This document shows, piece by piece, positions 36,508 through 45,110 of a DNA stretch of 64,000 nt. The notes beneath the pieces were generated by a model that was given only the letters and a program-made list of their open reading frames with translations, ran no database searches and had not been told where the DNA came from. The DNA is taken from positions 1-64,000 of the forward strand of contig NZ_JAJTBB010000013.1 in NCBI RefSeq assembly GCF_021287135.1. Reading direction: 5' to 3'. Source of the stretch: Acidovorax sp. Lineage in GTDB: Bacteria > Pseudomonadota > Gammaproteobacteria > Burkholderiales > Burkholderiaceae_C. How positions within the stretch are numbered: the first letter of the stretch is position 1; each line of letters starts with the position of its first letter. The position numbers were made by a program, and so were the translations under genes.

Positions 36508-38391
36508 ATGACATTCCGTACCCTTCGCGCGCGTTCCGCTGCGCGGCTGTGCCCGGCTGCACCGCGCCTGGCCCTGTTGGCCCTGGCGGCCGGCAGCGCT
36601 TGCAGCGCCTTGGCGCAGGCCGCGCCCGCCGGCGGCGAACTGCTGGCGCAGAACCTGCGCACGCCTTCGCTGGCCGAAACCGTGGTGGCTGCCACCCGCA
36701 GCCCGCAGCCGCTGACCGATCTGGTGGCCGACATTTCCGTGGTGGACCGCGAAACCATCGAGAGCAGCGGCGCCACCGGCCTGGCCGACCTGCTGGGCCG
36801 TCTGCCCGGTGTGGAGTTTGCGCGCAATGGCGGGCCTGGCACGACCACGAGCGTTTATCTGCGCGGCGCGGAGTCGCGCTTCACGGCGGTGTTCATCGAC
36901 GGCGTGCGGGTGGATTCGCAGTCCACCGGTGGTGCGCCGTGGGAGAGCATTCCGCTGGGCCTGATCGACCGCATCGAAGTGCTGCGCGGCCCCGCGGGCG
37001 CGGTGTACGGGTCTGACGCGCTGGGCGGCGTGGTGCAGATCTTCACCAAGCGTGGCGAGAAGGGCACCGCCCCCTACGTGGGCGCAGGCGTGGGCAGCCA
37101 CGGCACGACCAAGGTGGAGGCCGGTATCAGCGGCGCCAGCGGCACGGTGGACTACGCGCTGGGCCTGGAGCGCGAGAACAGCACGGGCTTCAACGCCCGC
37201 ACGGTGTCCACGCAGAACCCCGACCGCGACGGCTACCGCTCCACGGCGGGCCACGCCCGCGTGGGCCTGCAACTGAACGCCGTGCACCGGCTCGAAGGCA
37301 CGCTGATGGTGAACGACACCAACAGCGGCTACGACAACGGCCTGGGCAAGGACGACCGCAGCCTGCACCAGATGCACGCGCTGGGCCTGAACTGGAGCGC
37401 GCAGTGGAGCAGCGCCTACAAGACGCGCCTGTCCATCACCGACTCGCGCGATGAGTACGAAACGCGGCCATCGCCGTACCTGAGCGACACCCGCCTGCGC
37501 GGCTACTACTTCCAGAACGAATGGCGGCAGGGGCCGCACCTCGTGACGGCCGCGCTGGAACGCCGCGAAGACCGCCTGGAGAACGCGCCCATCGACGCCA
37601 AGCGTTCGCAGGACGCCGTGGCCCTGGGCTATGGCTACAACGCGGCCGGGCATACGGTGCAGCTCAATGTGCGGCATGACTCCGACAGCGAATTCGGCGG
37701 CAAGACCACCGGCAGCGTGGCCTACGGTTACGCGATCACGCCGCAGTGGCGGGCCACGGCCTCGGTGGGCACGGGCTTTCGCGCGCCCACGCTGTACCAC
37801 CGCTTCAGCGAGTACGGCGTGGCCACGCTGCGCCCCGAAAGCAGCCGCAATGCCGAGGTGGCGCTGCGCTACGCACAGGGCAGCAGCACCTTCTCGGCAA
37901 CGCTGTTCCGCAACCGGCTGACCAACCTCATCTCGTTTGCCGGGCCGGGCACCTGCGCCTCGGAATTCGGCTGCTACGCCAACACCGCGCGGGCCGAATA
38001 CCAGGGCGTGACCTTCGCGGGATCGCACCGCCTGGGCGACGTCACGCTGCACGGCTCCATCGACCTGCAGCGCCCGCGCGACCTGGACACCGGCAAGCAG
38101 CTGGCGCGCCGCGCCAAGCGCCACGCCACGCTGGGCGCCGACACCCGCTGGGCGGGCTGGACGCTGGGCGCCGAAGTGCAGGCCTCGGCCCGCCGCTTCG
38201 ACACCGCGGCCAACACCAACGTGCTGGGCGGCTACACCCTGCTCAACCTGTACGCCAGCACCCGCATCGCCCGCGACACCACGCTGCTCGCGCGCATCGA
38301 CAACGTGGCCGACAAGGACTACCAGCTCGCGCGCACCTATGCCACCGCGGGCCGCACGGTATACGTCGGAATCAAGTGGGCACCCCAATGA
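36508..38391 (+). CDS. btuB: TonB-dependent cobalamin receptor BtuB-like
   Basis: A 627-residue outer-membrane receptor. Residues 1-36 form a signal peptide (cleavage near ALAQA). The plug has ETVVAATRSPQPLTDLVADISVVD (a degenerate TonB box at its start) and IEVLRGPAGAVYGSDALGGVVQIFTK. The barrel ends in ARTYATAGRTVYVGIKWAPQ-like strands; Trp rather than Phe is near the terminus. A cobalamin riboswitch upstream and cob/btu genes downstream indicate corrinoid uptake. An R3 repeat follows the stop. Confidence 0.93.
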   Translation: MTFRTLRARSAARLCPAAPRLALLALAAGSACSALAQAAPAGGELLAQNLRTPSLAETVVAATRSPQPLTDLVADISVVDRETIESSGATGLADLLGRLPGVEFARNGGPGTTTSVYLRGAESRFTAVFIDGVRVDSQSTGGAPWESIPLGLIDRIEVLRGPAGAVYGSDALGGVVQIFTKRGEKGTAPYVGAGVGSHGTTKVEAGISGASGTVDYALGLERENSTGFNARTVSTQNPDRDGYRSTAGHARVGLQLNAVHRLEGTLMVNDTNSGYDNGLGKDDRSLHQMHALGLNWSAQWSSAYKTRLSITDSRDEYETRPSPYLSDTRLRGYYFQNEWRQGPHLVTAALERREDRLENAPIDAKRSQDAVALGYGYNAAGHTVQLNVRHDSDSEFGGKTTGSVAYGYAITPQWRATASVGTGFRAPTLYHRFSEYGVATLRPESSRNAEVALRYAQGSSTFSATLFRNRLTNLISFAGPGTCASEFGCYANTARAEYQGVTFAGSHRLGDVTLHGSIDLQRPRDLDTGKQLARRAKRHATLGADTRWAGWTLGAEVQASARRFDTAANTNVLGGYTLLNLYASTRIARDTTLLARIDNVADKDYQLARTYATAGRTVYVGIKWAPQ

Positions 38392-38396
38392 CGCCC

Positions 38397-38505
38397 CCCC
38401 TGAGGCGCTGCGCGCCTTCTCCCCACGGGGGGACGCCACCCGTGGCCTGGCGGAGCCAGTTCCACGGTGGCACTGGTTTCGTGCGTGCCAGTTTCATCGG
38501 CATGC
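38397..38505 (+). repeat. R3 intra-operon repeat, copy 2
   Basis: Directly after btuB. It begins CCCCCTGAGGCGCTGCGCGCC and includes GCCAGTTCCACGGTGGCACTGGT, nearly the same as copy 1 after the TctC gene. It is strongly self-complementary and lies between the receptor gene and cobB. Confidence 0.75.
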
Positions 38506-38533
38506 TGGGCATGTGTTCCCCGGGGTTGCTGAA

Positions 38534-39880
38534 ATGACCAGGTGCCCCGCGTTGCTGATCGCAGCCCCGGCCTCGGGGCAGGGCAAGACCACTGTCACTG
38601 CGGCTCTGGCGCGCCTGCATGCGCGCCAGGGGCGGCGGGTGCAGGTGTTCAAGTGCGGACCGGATTTTCTGGACCCGCACTGGCACCAGCTGGCCAGCGG
38701 CGCGGCCGTGCACCAGCTTGACCTGTGGATGAATGGCGAGGCCGACTGCGCCCAGCGGCTGCACGCCGCGGCGCAGGCATGCGACCTGATCCTGATCGAG
38801 GGCGTCATGGGGCTGTTTGACGGCACCCCCAGCGCTGCCGACCTGGCGCAGCGCTTTGGCGTGCCGGTGCTGGCGGTGGCCGATGCCTCGGCCATGGCCG
38901 GCACCTTCGGGGCGCTGGCGTTTGGGCTGCGCCACTACCGCCCGGGCCTGCCCTGGGCGGGCATCCTGGCCAACCGCGTGGGCAGTGCGCGCCATGCCGA
39001 CATGCTGCGCGAAGGCCTGCAAGACCCGTCCGACTGGATGGGCGCGCTGCTGCGCGTCGCGCCGGGGGGCGGCGCTGCGGGCGCTGCCTTGCTGCCGGAG
39101 CGGCACCTGGGCCTGGTGGCCGCGCACGAGCTGCAGGACAGCCTGCAGCGGCTGGATGCCGCCGCCGACGCGCTGGAGGCCACGCCGCTGGGCCAGATGA
39201 CCGCCGGCGACTTGCAGCGCTGGGCGGTGGATTTCGCCGCGCCGGCCCAGACCGCACCGGTGCCGCCGCTGCTGGCGGGCCGCACGGTGGCGGTCGCACG
39301 CGATGCGGCGTTCTGCTTTGTTTACGCCGCCAACCTGCAGTGCCTGGAGCAGATGGGTGCGCGGGTGGTGCTTTTCTCGCCGCTGCACGATGCGGCGCTG
39401 CCGCCCTGCGACGCCGTGTGGCTGCCCGGCGGCTACCCCGAGCTGCACACGGCGCAGATCGCGGCGAACACCGGCCTGCAGGCCAGCCTGCGTGCGCACG
39501 TGGCCGCCGGCCGGCCCCTGTGGGCCGAGTGCGGCGGGATGATGGCGCTGTTTGACTCCATCACCCTGGCCGATGGCGCCGTGGCGCCGCTGTGGGGGCT
39601 GCTGCCGGGCCGCGTGACCCTGCACAAGCGCCTGGCGGCCCTGGGGCCGCAGCAGCTGACCGTGGCGGGCCACACGCTGCGCGGCCACACGTTTCACTAT
39701 TCGACCAGCGACAGCAGCGCCCCCGTGGTGGCTCGCACGGCACGACCCAACGAGGCCGTGTCGCCCGACGCGGGCGAGGCGCTGTACCGCCAAGGCAGTC
39801 TGCACGCCAGCTACTTTCACGCGTGGTTCCCCTCCAGCCCCGAGGCCGTGGCGTACTTGCTGGGCGGGGCCCCACCATGA
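38534..39880 (+). CDS. cobB: Cobyrinate a,c-diamide synthase
   Basis: A 448-residue ATP- and glutamine-dependent amidase acting on the a and c carboxylates of (hydrogeno)cobyrinate. The N-terminal P-loop domain starts LLIAAPASGQGKTTVTAALA, with KCGPDFLDPHWH and IEGVMGLFDG. The C-terminal glutaminase-like domain has WLPGGYPELH and the nucleophile region WAECGGMM (Cys). HASYFHAWFPSSP carries the catalytic His. The CbiA/CobB order and length are normal. The ATG at 38534 is 142 bp after btuB, with an R3 repeat between. Its stop overlaps cobU. Confidence 0.95.
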   Translation: MTRCPALLIAAPASGQGKTTVTAALARLHARQGRRVQVFKCGPDFLDPHWHQLASGAAVHQLDLWMNGEADCAQRLHAAAQACDLILIEGVMGLFDGTPSAADLAQRFGVPVLAVADASAMAGTFGALAFGLRHYRPGLPWAGILANRVGSARHADMLREGLQDPSDWMGALLRVAPGGGAAGAALLPERHLGLVAAHELQDSLQRLDAAADALEATPLGQMTAGDLQRWAVDFAAPAQTAPVPPLLAGRTVAVARDAAFCFVYAANLQCLEQMGARVVLFSPLHDAALPPCDAVWLPGGYPELHTAQIAANTGLQASLRAHVAAGRPLWAECGGMMALFDSITLADGAVAPLWGLLPGRVTLHKRLAALGPQQLTVAGHTLRGHTFHYSTSDSSAPVVARTARPNEAVSPDAGEALYRQGSLHASYFHAWFPSSPEAVAYLLGGAPP

Positions 39881-40470
39881 CAGCGGCTGTGCCCTCCATC
39901 ACCACCGAACTGATCCTGGGTGGCCAGAAAAGCGGCAAGTCACGCCGCGCCGAACTGCTGGCGCGCGACTGGCTGGCGCAGTCGGCCGATCACCGCGCGG
40001 TGTTGATTGCCACCGGAGAGGCCTGGGACGACGAGATGCGCGCGCGCATCGCCCGCCACCAGCGCGACCGGGCCGAGCGCGTGCCCGGCCTGCAGACGGT
40101 GGAGGAGCCGCACGACGTGGCCGCAGCGCTCACGCGGCTCGGCGCGCCGCAGACCTTGCTGGTGGTGGACTGCCTCACACTGTGGCTCACCCACTGGACC
40201 ATGCCCCTGGGTGTGGAAGCCATGAGTTTTGAACAAAAACAGGCCCTGGCCCTTGACTGGCAAGCGCAAGCAGCTATGTTTTTGGAAGCAGTTCGGAAAT
40301 CCCCCGGGCCCGTTGTTCTGGTGGGCAACGAAATCGGCCTGGGGGTCATCCCGATGGGGCGCGAGGTGCGGGCCTTCGTGGATGCGCTGGGCACCCTCAA
40401 CCAGCAGGTGGCCCAGGTGTGCCCCCGCGTCACGCTGATGGCCGCCGGCCTGCCCCTCAAGCTGAAATGA
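39877..40470 (+). CDS. cobU: Adenosylcobinamide kinase/guanylyltransferase
   Basis: A 197-residue bifunctional enzyme that phosphorylates adenosylcobinamide and transfers GMP to it. The P-loop is GGQKSGKSRRAE (residues about 15-26). EEPHDVAAAL, LLVVDCLTLWL and VLVGNEIGLGVIPMGREVRAF are conserved. Residues about 121-137 (ALALDWQAQAAMFLEAV) coincide with an R2 repeat in frame, in a helix region where the family tolerates change. ATG 39877 overlaps the cobB stop (ATGA). Confidence 0.94.
   Translation: MTAAVPSITTELILGGQKSGKSRRAELLARDWLAQSADHRAVLIATGEAWDDEMRARIARHQRDRAERVPGLQTVEEPHDVAAALTRLGAPQTLLVVDCLTLWLTHWTMPLGVEAMSFEQKQALALDWQAQAAMFLEAVRKSPGPVVLVGNEIGLGVIPMGREVRAFVDALGTLNQQVAQVCPRVTLMAAGLPLKLK
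40237..40286 (+). repeat. R2 repeat, copy d, inside cobU
   Basis: Aligns with the 3' part of the R2 element: CTTGACTGGCAAGCGCAAGC then AGCTATGTTTTTGG. The first hairpin is degraded. It is read in frame within cobU. Confidence 0.6.
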
Positions 40471-40478
40471 AACACCCC

Positions 40479-40617
40479 CTGAGCCGCTTCGCGCCTTCCC
40501 CCTCTCTCGCTTCGCGGGAAGGGACCGCCGCCCGTGCACGCAAGCGAAGCGCCGCACCGCCGGCTGGCGGCCCTTGCACGGCGGCCCCGGTTTTGTGCAC
40601 GCCAGTTTCGAGCGCTT
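40479..40617 (+). repeat. R3 intra-operon repeat, copy 3
   Basis: Starts 9 bp after the cobU stop. CCCCTGAGCCGCTTCGCGCC, a CTCTCGCTTCGCGGGAAG hairpin, GTGCACGCAAGCGAAGCGC and GGCGGCCCTTGCACGGCGG are shared with copy 4 at 54990. It fills the gap between cobU and btuF. Confidence 0.8.
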
Positions 40618-40657
40618 TGCCTCGTGCAGACGGCTACCCATACGCTGAGTTAGAACT

Positions 40658-41560
40658 ATGAAACCAACCCCCGTGCGCCGCATCCTGTGGGTGATCGCCA
40701 TCCTGGTGCTGCTGGGCTTGCTCATGGCCGGGCTGGCGCGTGCGCAACCTGTGCATATTCGGGATGACAAGGGCCGCGAGGTCTCGCTGCCCCGCCCCCC
40801 GCAGCGCATCGTGAGTCTGCTGCCGTCGCTGGCCGAGAGCGTGTGCGCGCTGGAGCAGTGCCATCGCCTGGTGGGGGTGGACCGCTATTCCAACTGGCCC
40901 GAGGATGTGGTCGGCAAGCTGCCCAAGGTGGGAGGCGGGCTGGACCCCAGCATCGAGGCCATCGTCGCGCTCAAGCCCGACGTGGTGCTGATGTCCGTCA
41001 GCTCGCGCGCCAGCGACCGGCTGGAGGCGCTGGGCCTCACCGTGGTGCAGCTGGAGCCCAAGACCCATGCCGACGTGCGCCGCGTGCTGGGCGTTCTGAG
41101 CGATCTGCTGGGCGTCCCCCGTGCGCAAGGGGCCGACCGCCTTTGGCGCGTGATCGACGCGGGGGTGCTGGCGGCGGCGCAGTCCCTGCCGCCCCGGGCC
41201 CGCAATGCGCGGGTGTATTTCGAGGTCAGCCGCGGGCCATACGCCGCGGGCGAGGCGTCGTTCATCGGCGAGACGCTTACCCGGCTGGGCGTGCGCAACG
41301 TGGTGCCCGCATCGCTCGGCCCGTTTCCGCGCCTGAACCCCGAGTTCATCGTGCGCGCCAACCCCGACATCATCATGATCGGCAACCGCAGCATGCAGGC
41401 CATGGTGCCGTACCCCGGCTGGGCCACGATGCGCGCCATCCGCGAAAACCGGCTGTGCGTGTTCGGCCCGGGTGATTCGGACGTGGTGGTGCGCCCTGGG
41501 CCGCGCATGGCAGAGGCGGCTCGCCTCATGGCACGGTGTCTTTCGGACAAGGCTTCATGA
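40658..41560 (+). CDS. btuF: Periplasmic corrinoid-binding protein BtuF-like
   Basis: A 300-residue helical-backbone metal receptor. Residues 1-29 are a signal peptide ending LARAQ. The mature protein has RIVSLLPSLAESVCALE, typical of BtuF, then VGVDRYSNWPEDV and LKPDVVLMS. FSNLGVRNVV-type sequence appears as LTRLGVRNVVPASLG. It delivers corrinoid to BtuCD. The gene follows the R3 repeat after cobU, and its stop overlaps btuC (ATGA). Confidence 0.93.
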   Translation: MKPTPVRRILWVIAILVLLGLLMAGLARAQPVHIRDDKGREVSLPRPPQRIVSLLPSLAESVCALEQCHRLVGVDRYSNWPEDVVGKLPKVGGGLDPSIEAIVALKPDVVLMSVSSRASDRLEALGLTVVQLEPKTHADVRRVLGVLSDLLGVPRAQGADRLWRVIDAGVLAAAQSLPPRARNARVYFEVSRGPYAAGEASFIGETLTRLGVRNVVPASLGPFPRLNPEFIVRANPDIIMIGNRSMQAMVPYPGWATMRAIRENRLCVFGPGDSDVVVRPGPRMAEAARLMARCLSDKAS

Positions 41561-42591
41561 CCGGCGTATCCATCGATTTGCCCACGGGGTCGGCGCGTCG
41601 CCGCGCGGCCTGGTGTGCGGCGTGGCTGCTGCTGGCCAGCGCTGTGCTGACCGTGTGCGGCGCCAGCGTGGGCAGCACGGGTTTTGACAGCGTGCTGCGC
41701 ATGCACGGCGACCCGGTGGCCTGGCAGATCGTGTGGGACATCCGCCTGCCGCGCACGCTGGGCGCCTGGCTGGCGGGCGCGCTGCTGGGCCTGTCGGGCG
41801 CGGTGGCGCAGGGGCTGTTTCGCAACCCGCTGGCCGACCCGTACCTGCTGGGCAGCGCCTCGGGCGCTGCGCTGGGCGGGGCGGTGGCCATGGCGCTGTT
41901 CGGCGTGTCGCCGGTGGCGGCGCAGTGGCTGGCGCGCATCGGCATCACGGGCATGGCTTTTTTGGGCGCGGCGGGCGCCGTGGTGCTCACGCTCATCCTG
42001 GCTCGGGGCGTGCAGCACACGCTGCGCCTGCTGCTGGCAGGCGTGATCGTGGGCGTGGTGCTGGGGGCGCTGCGCGACCTGGTGGAGCTGGCCTCGCCCG
42101 ACATCCTGCAGGCCATGCAGGCTTTTACGCTGGGCAGCACCGCCTTCGCCGGCTGGGCCGCCTGCGCAATGATGGCCGGTGCGCTGGCGCTGTGCATGCT
42201 GGTGGCGTGGATGCTGGCGCGCGCGCTGGACGGCCTCACGCTGGGCGAGTCCACCGCTGCCAGCCTGGGCTTGCCGCTGGCGCCCATGCGCGCCGGCCTG
42301 GTGGCGGCCATGGCGCTGGCTACCGGCACGGCCGTGGCGCAGACGGGGCTGATCGCCTTTGTGGGCCTGGCCGCGCCGCACCTGGTGCGCTCCATCGTGC
42401 GCGTGACGCACGAGCGGCACATCGTGCTCGCCAGCCTCATGGGCGCGGTGCTGCTGCTGGCGGCCGACATCCTGGCGCGCTGGGTGCTGGCGCCGCAGGA
42501 GCTGCCGGTGGGCGTGCTCACGGCCGCGCTGGGCGGAACCTACCTGCTGTGGCTCATGCACCGCCGCAGCGCGCAGGGGGGCTCACTATGA
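41557..42591 (+). CDS. btuC: Corrinoid ABC transporter permease BtuC-like
   Basis: A 344-residue FecCD-family permease with about ten helices. DIRLPRTLGAWLAGALLGLSGAVAQGLFRNPLADP is the family signature (read as two parts: RLPRTLGAWLAGALLGLSG and AQGLFRNPLADPYLLG). FVGLAAPHLVR near residue 270 contacts the ATPase. ATG 41557 inside the btuF stop was preferred over an upstream in-frame start. Its stop overlaps btuD. Confidence 0.94.
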   Translation: MTGVSIDLPTGSARRRAAWCAAWLLLASAVLTVCGASVGSTGFDSVLRMHGDPVAWQIVWDIRLPRTLGAWLAGALLGLSGAVAQGLFRNPLADPYLLGSASGAALGGAVAMALFGVSPVAAQWLARIGITGMAFLGAAGAVVLTLILARGVQHTLRLLLAGVIVGVVLGALRDLVELASPDILQAMQAFTLGSTAFAGWAACAMMAGALALCMLVAWMLARALDGLTLGESTAASLGLPLAPMRAGLVAAMALATGTAVAQTGLIAFVGLAAPHLVRSIVRVTHERHIVLASLMGAVLLLAADILARWVLAPQELPVGVLTAALGGTYLLWLMHRRSAQGGSL

Positions 42592-43412
42592 ATTCCATAG
42601 CTGTCCGCGCTTGCCAGATCAGCGTCAGCATCGGAAATCGCCCCATACTGCAGGCCGTCGACCTGGCGCTGCCGGCCGGGCGCTGGACCTGCATCGTCGG
42701 CCCCAACGGGGCGGGCAAGTCCACGCTGCTCAAGGCGCTGGCCGGGCTGCTGCCCCGCGCCGTAGTCCAGGGCGAGGTGCAGCTGTTCGGCCGCCCGCTG
42801 GCGCAGCTACCCGCGCGCGAACGCGCCCGGCAGCTGGCCTGGCTGGGGCAGAACGAAGGCTCGCCCGACGACCTGTCCAGCTACGACGTGGCCTTGCTGG
42901 GCCGCCTGCCGCACCAGCCCTGGCTGGCCCCGCCCAGTGCCGCCGACCACGCCGCGGTGGAGCAGGCGCTGCGTGCCACGCAGGCCTGGGACTGGCGCGA
43001 CCGCCCGCTGTCGCAGCTCTCAGGCGGCGAGCGCCAGCGGGTGCTGCTGGCGCGGGCGCTGGCCGTGCAGGCGCCGCTGCTGCTCATGGACGAGCCCCTG
43101 GCCAACCTCGACCCGCCGCACCAGACCGACTGGCTGCACACCGTGCGGGCGCTGGTGGAGGCCGGCGGCACCGTGGTCAGCGTGCTCCACGAGGTGTCGC
43201 TGGCGCTGCAGGCCGACGAACTGGTGGTGATGGCCGGCGGCCGCGTGCTGCACCAGGGCGCCAGCGACGCAGCGGCCACGCACGCCGCGCTGGAGCAGGT
43301 GTTTGACCACCGCATCCGGGTGCGGCATCTCGACGGCCTGTGGATGGCGCTGCCCAGCCTGCAGCCGAGCCGCCCCTTTTCCGAAGGAAAGAATGAACAC
43401 CATGCAGATTGA
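42588..43412 (+). CDS. btuD: Corrinoid ABC transporter ATPase BtuD-like
   Basis: A 274-residue FecE/BtuD-type ATPase. Walker A is GPNGAGKST (residues about 38-46), the signature [15 protein letters not shown], and Walker [13 protein letters not shown]. The switch His is in [11 protein letters not shown]. The first dozen residues ([15 protein letters not shown]) are encoded by an inverted R2 repeat, so the N-terminus may have been recruited from it. ATG 42588 overlaps the btuC stop, and the C-terminus overlaps cobO by 20 bp. Confidence 0.94.
   Translation: MNSIAVRACQISVSIGNRPILQAVDLALPAGRWTCIVGPNGAGKSTLLKALAGLLPRAVVQGEVQLFGRPLAQLPARERARQLAWLGQNEGSPDDLSSYDVALLGRLPHQPWLAPPSAADHAAVEQALRATQAWDWRDRPLSQLSGGERQRVLLARALAVQAPLLLMDEPLANLDPPHQTDWLHTVRALVEAGGTVVSVLHEVSLALQADELVVMAGGRVLHQGASDAAATHAALEQVFDHRIRVRHLDGLWMALPSLQPSRPFSEGKNEHHAD
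42591..42624 (-). repeat. R2 repeat, copy h, at the start of btuD
   Basis: ATAGCTGTCCGCGCTTGCCA and AGATCAGCG align with the reverse complement of copy b (ATAGCTGTCTGCGCTTGTCC). It is short and partly degraded, and is read in frame from the second codon of btuD. Confidence 0.55.
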
Positions 43413-44058
43413 AACCCCACCCACCGAAAAGCGCTATGAAAAAGCCGAGGGCGAGCGCCGGGGCATCGTCATCGTCAACACCGGCGACGGCAAGGGCAAG
43501 AGCACGGCCGCCTTTGGTCTGGCGCTGCGCGCGCACGGCCGGGGCAAGGCCGTCAAGATCTTCCAGTTCATGAAAGTGCCCACTGCGCGCTTTGGCGAGC
43601 ACCGCGCGTTCGAGCAGCTGGAGGCCTTCCGGACGGCGCCGGGCCGCCCCAAGCCGGACGACGGCCCCCTTGGGGGGCAGGGCGCTACACGCAGTGAGCA
43701 ACCGTGGGGGCCCATCATCGAGGGGCTGGGCGATGGCTTCAGCTGGAAGAGCAAGGACCTCGACCACTCCGCGCAGCTGGCCCGCGAAGGCTGGGAGAAG
43801 GCGCGCGCCGCCATCCTCTCGGGCGATTATTTCCTGGTGGTGCTCGACGAAATCACCTACCCGCTGATCTACGGCTGGCTGCCCCTGGAGGGCGTGCTGC
43901 AGACCCTGCGCGAGCGGCCCAAGGAGGTGCATGTGTGCCTCACCGGCCGCCGCTGCCCGCCCGAGATCATTGAACTGGCGGACACCGTGACCGAGATGCA
44001 GATGGTCAAGCACGCGTTCAAGGCGGGCATTCCCGCGCAGCGCGGCATCGAGGACTGA
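43393..44058 (+). CDS. cobO: Corrinoid adenosyltransferase with an extra internal segment
   Basis: A 221-residue CobA/BtuR/CobO-type enzyme transferring adenosyl from ATP to Co(I) corrinoid. The P-loop [14 protein letters not shown] lies at residues 29-42. [22 protein letters not shown] follows, and the conserved [16 protein letters not shown] resumes at about residue 111. Between them, residues about 77-107 (Gly/Pro-rich, with [16 protein letters not shown]) look like an insertion: the usual protein goes directly from FEQL to the G(E/D)GF segment and is about 190-200 residues. [13 protein letters not shown] and [10 protein letters not shown] are intact, so the enzyme is probably active. GGAAAG precedes ATG 43393. 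Confidence 0.92.
   Translation: MNTMQIETPPTEKRYEKAEGERRGIVIVNTGDGKGKSTAAFGLALRAHGRGKAVKIFQFMKVPTARFGEHRAFEQLEAFRTAPGRPKPDDGPLGGQGATRSEQPWGPIIEGLGDGFSWKSKDLDHSAQLAREGWEKARAAILSGDYFLVVLDEITYPLIYGWLPLEGVLQTLRERPKEVHVCLTGRRCPPEIIELADTVTEMQMVKHAFKAGIPAQRGIED
43635..43715 (+). repeat. GC-rich repeat-like insertion inside cobO
   Basis: The stretch holds GGCCGCCCCAAGCCGGACG, CCCCCTTGGGGGGC (a near-perfect palindrome) and ACGCAGTGAGCAACCGTGGG. It resembles GC-rich interspersed elements of Comamonadaceae that normally lie between genes. It adds about 31 codons in frame. Assignment to a repeat family is from memory of the style of such elements, not from a search. Confidence 0.6.
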
Positions 44059-44105
44059 CGTGCCGCACCGCGCTGCATGGCTTTCTGACGGGGCGCAGGC
44101 GCGCC

Positions 44106-45110
44106 ATGGCTGAGCCCGGGTTCGCGTCCCTGCTGAGCGGCGGCGGCTGGCCTGCCGCGCTGGGGTGGATGGCCGCGCCGTTGCTGGCCCTGCTGGTGGA
44201 CCGATGGTTGGGCGAGCCGCCCGCGCCCCTGCACCCCGTGGTGTGGATGGGGCGGGCGCTGCAGCGGGTGGGAGACCGGCTGGCGCCCCAGATCCCTGTG
44301 GCGCAGGATTTCAAGCGTTTTTGGCTTGCAGCGCTTGCCTGGTGTGCGCTGGCAGCTATTGTTTTGATAGTGTCCCTGGCGGTGCAGCAGTTGGCGTGGA
44401 GGCTGTTGCCGCCGGCCGTGGCCGGGCTGGCCGTGGGCGTGCTGCTCAAGCCGCTGTTGGCCTGGCGCATGCTGCGCGATGAAGTGCTGGCGGTGGAGGT
44501 GGCGCTGGGCCAGTCGCTGCCCGCCGGCCGAGCCCAGCTGGCGCGGCTGGTGAGCCGGGACGTGAGTGCACTCAGCGCGGTGCAGGTGCGCGAGTCGGCC
44601 GTCGAGTCGCTGGCCGAGAACCTCAACGACTCCGTGGTGGCGCCGCTCTTCTGGTTCGCGCTGCTGGGCCTGCCGGGCGCGGCGCTCTACCGCTTTGCCA
44701 ACACCGCAGACGCGATGTGGGGCTACCCCGGTATGCGGGGCGGGCGGTACTGGCAGTGGGCGGGCAAATGGGCGGCCCGGGCGGACGATGTGCTGTCGTG
44801 GGTGCCGGCGCGCATCACGGCAGCCCTGGTGGCGCTGGTGGCCGGCGGCGTAAGGCTGCGTGCCTTGGTGCGCCAGGCCCGCAAGACGCCGTCGCCCAAC
44901 AGCGGCTGGCCCATGGCGGCCATGGCGCTGGCGCTGGGGGTGCGGTTGGGCAAGCCGGGCGTGTACACATTGCACGGGCACGGGCGGCGCGCCGGCCCGC
45001 TGGATGTGCGGCGGGCGGCCCGCATCGGCCAGGCGGTGGTGGTGGCGTGCGTGCCGCTCATGGCGCTGCTGCAGGGGCTGGTGTGGTGGATGGAAGGGAA
45101 ATTTGCATGA
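44106..45110 (+). CDS. cbiB: Adenosylcobinamide-phosphate synthase CbiB
   Basis: A 334-residue inner-membrane enzyme that joins aminopropanol phosphate to adenosylcobyrate. Conserved segments are DRWLGEPPAPLHPVVWMG, SRDVSALSAVQVRESAVESLAENLNDSVVAPLFW and RFANTADAMWGY (shown in parts of one region). About four hydrophobic helices are visible. Residues about 75-89, in the first long helix (AALAWCALAAIVLIV), coincide with an R2 repeat in frame. It starts 47 bp after cobO and overlaps the next gene by 4 bp. Confidence 0.94.
   Translation: MAEPGFASLLSGGGWPAALGWMAAPLLALLVDRWLGEPPAPLHPVVWMGRALQRVGDRLAPQIPVAQDFKRFWLAALAWCALAAIVLIVSLAVQQLAWRLLPPAVAGLAVGVLLKPLLAWRMLRDEVLAVEVALGQSLPAGRAQLARLVSRDVSALSAVQVRESAVESLAENLNDSVVAPLFWFALLGLPGAALYRFANTADAMWGYPGMRGGRYWQWAGKWAARADDVLSWVPARITAALVALVAGGVRLRALVRQARKTPSPNSGWPMAAMALALGVRLGKPGVYTLHGHGRRAGPLDVRRAARIGQAVVVACVPLMALLQGLVWWMEGKFA
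44326..44374 (+). repeat. R2 repeat, copy e, inside cbiB
   Basis: CAGCGC and GCGCTG form hairpin 1 around TTGCCTGGTGT. AGCTATT-GTTTT-GATAG(T) forms hairpin 2 with a G-T-type mismatch. Both halves of the element are present, and it encodes part of a transmembrane helix in frame. Confidence 0.78.
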
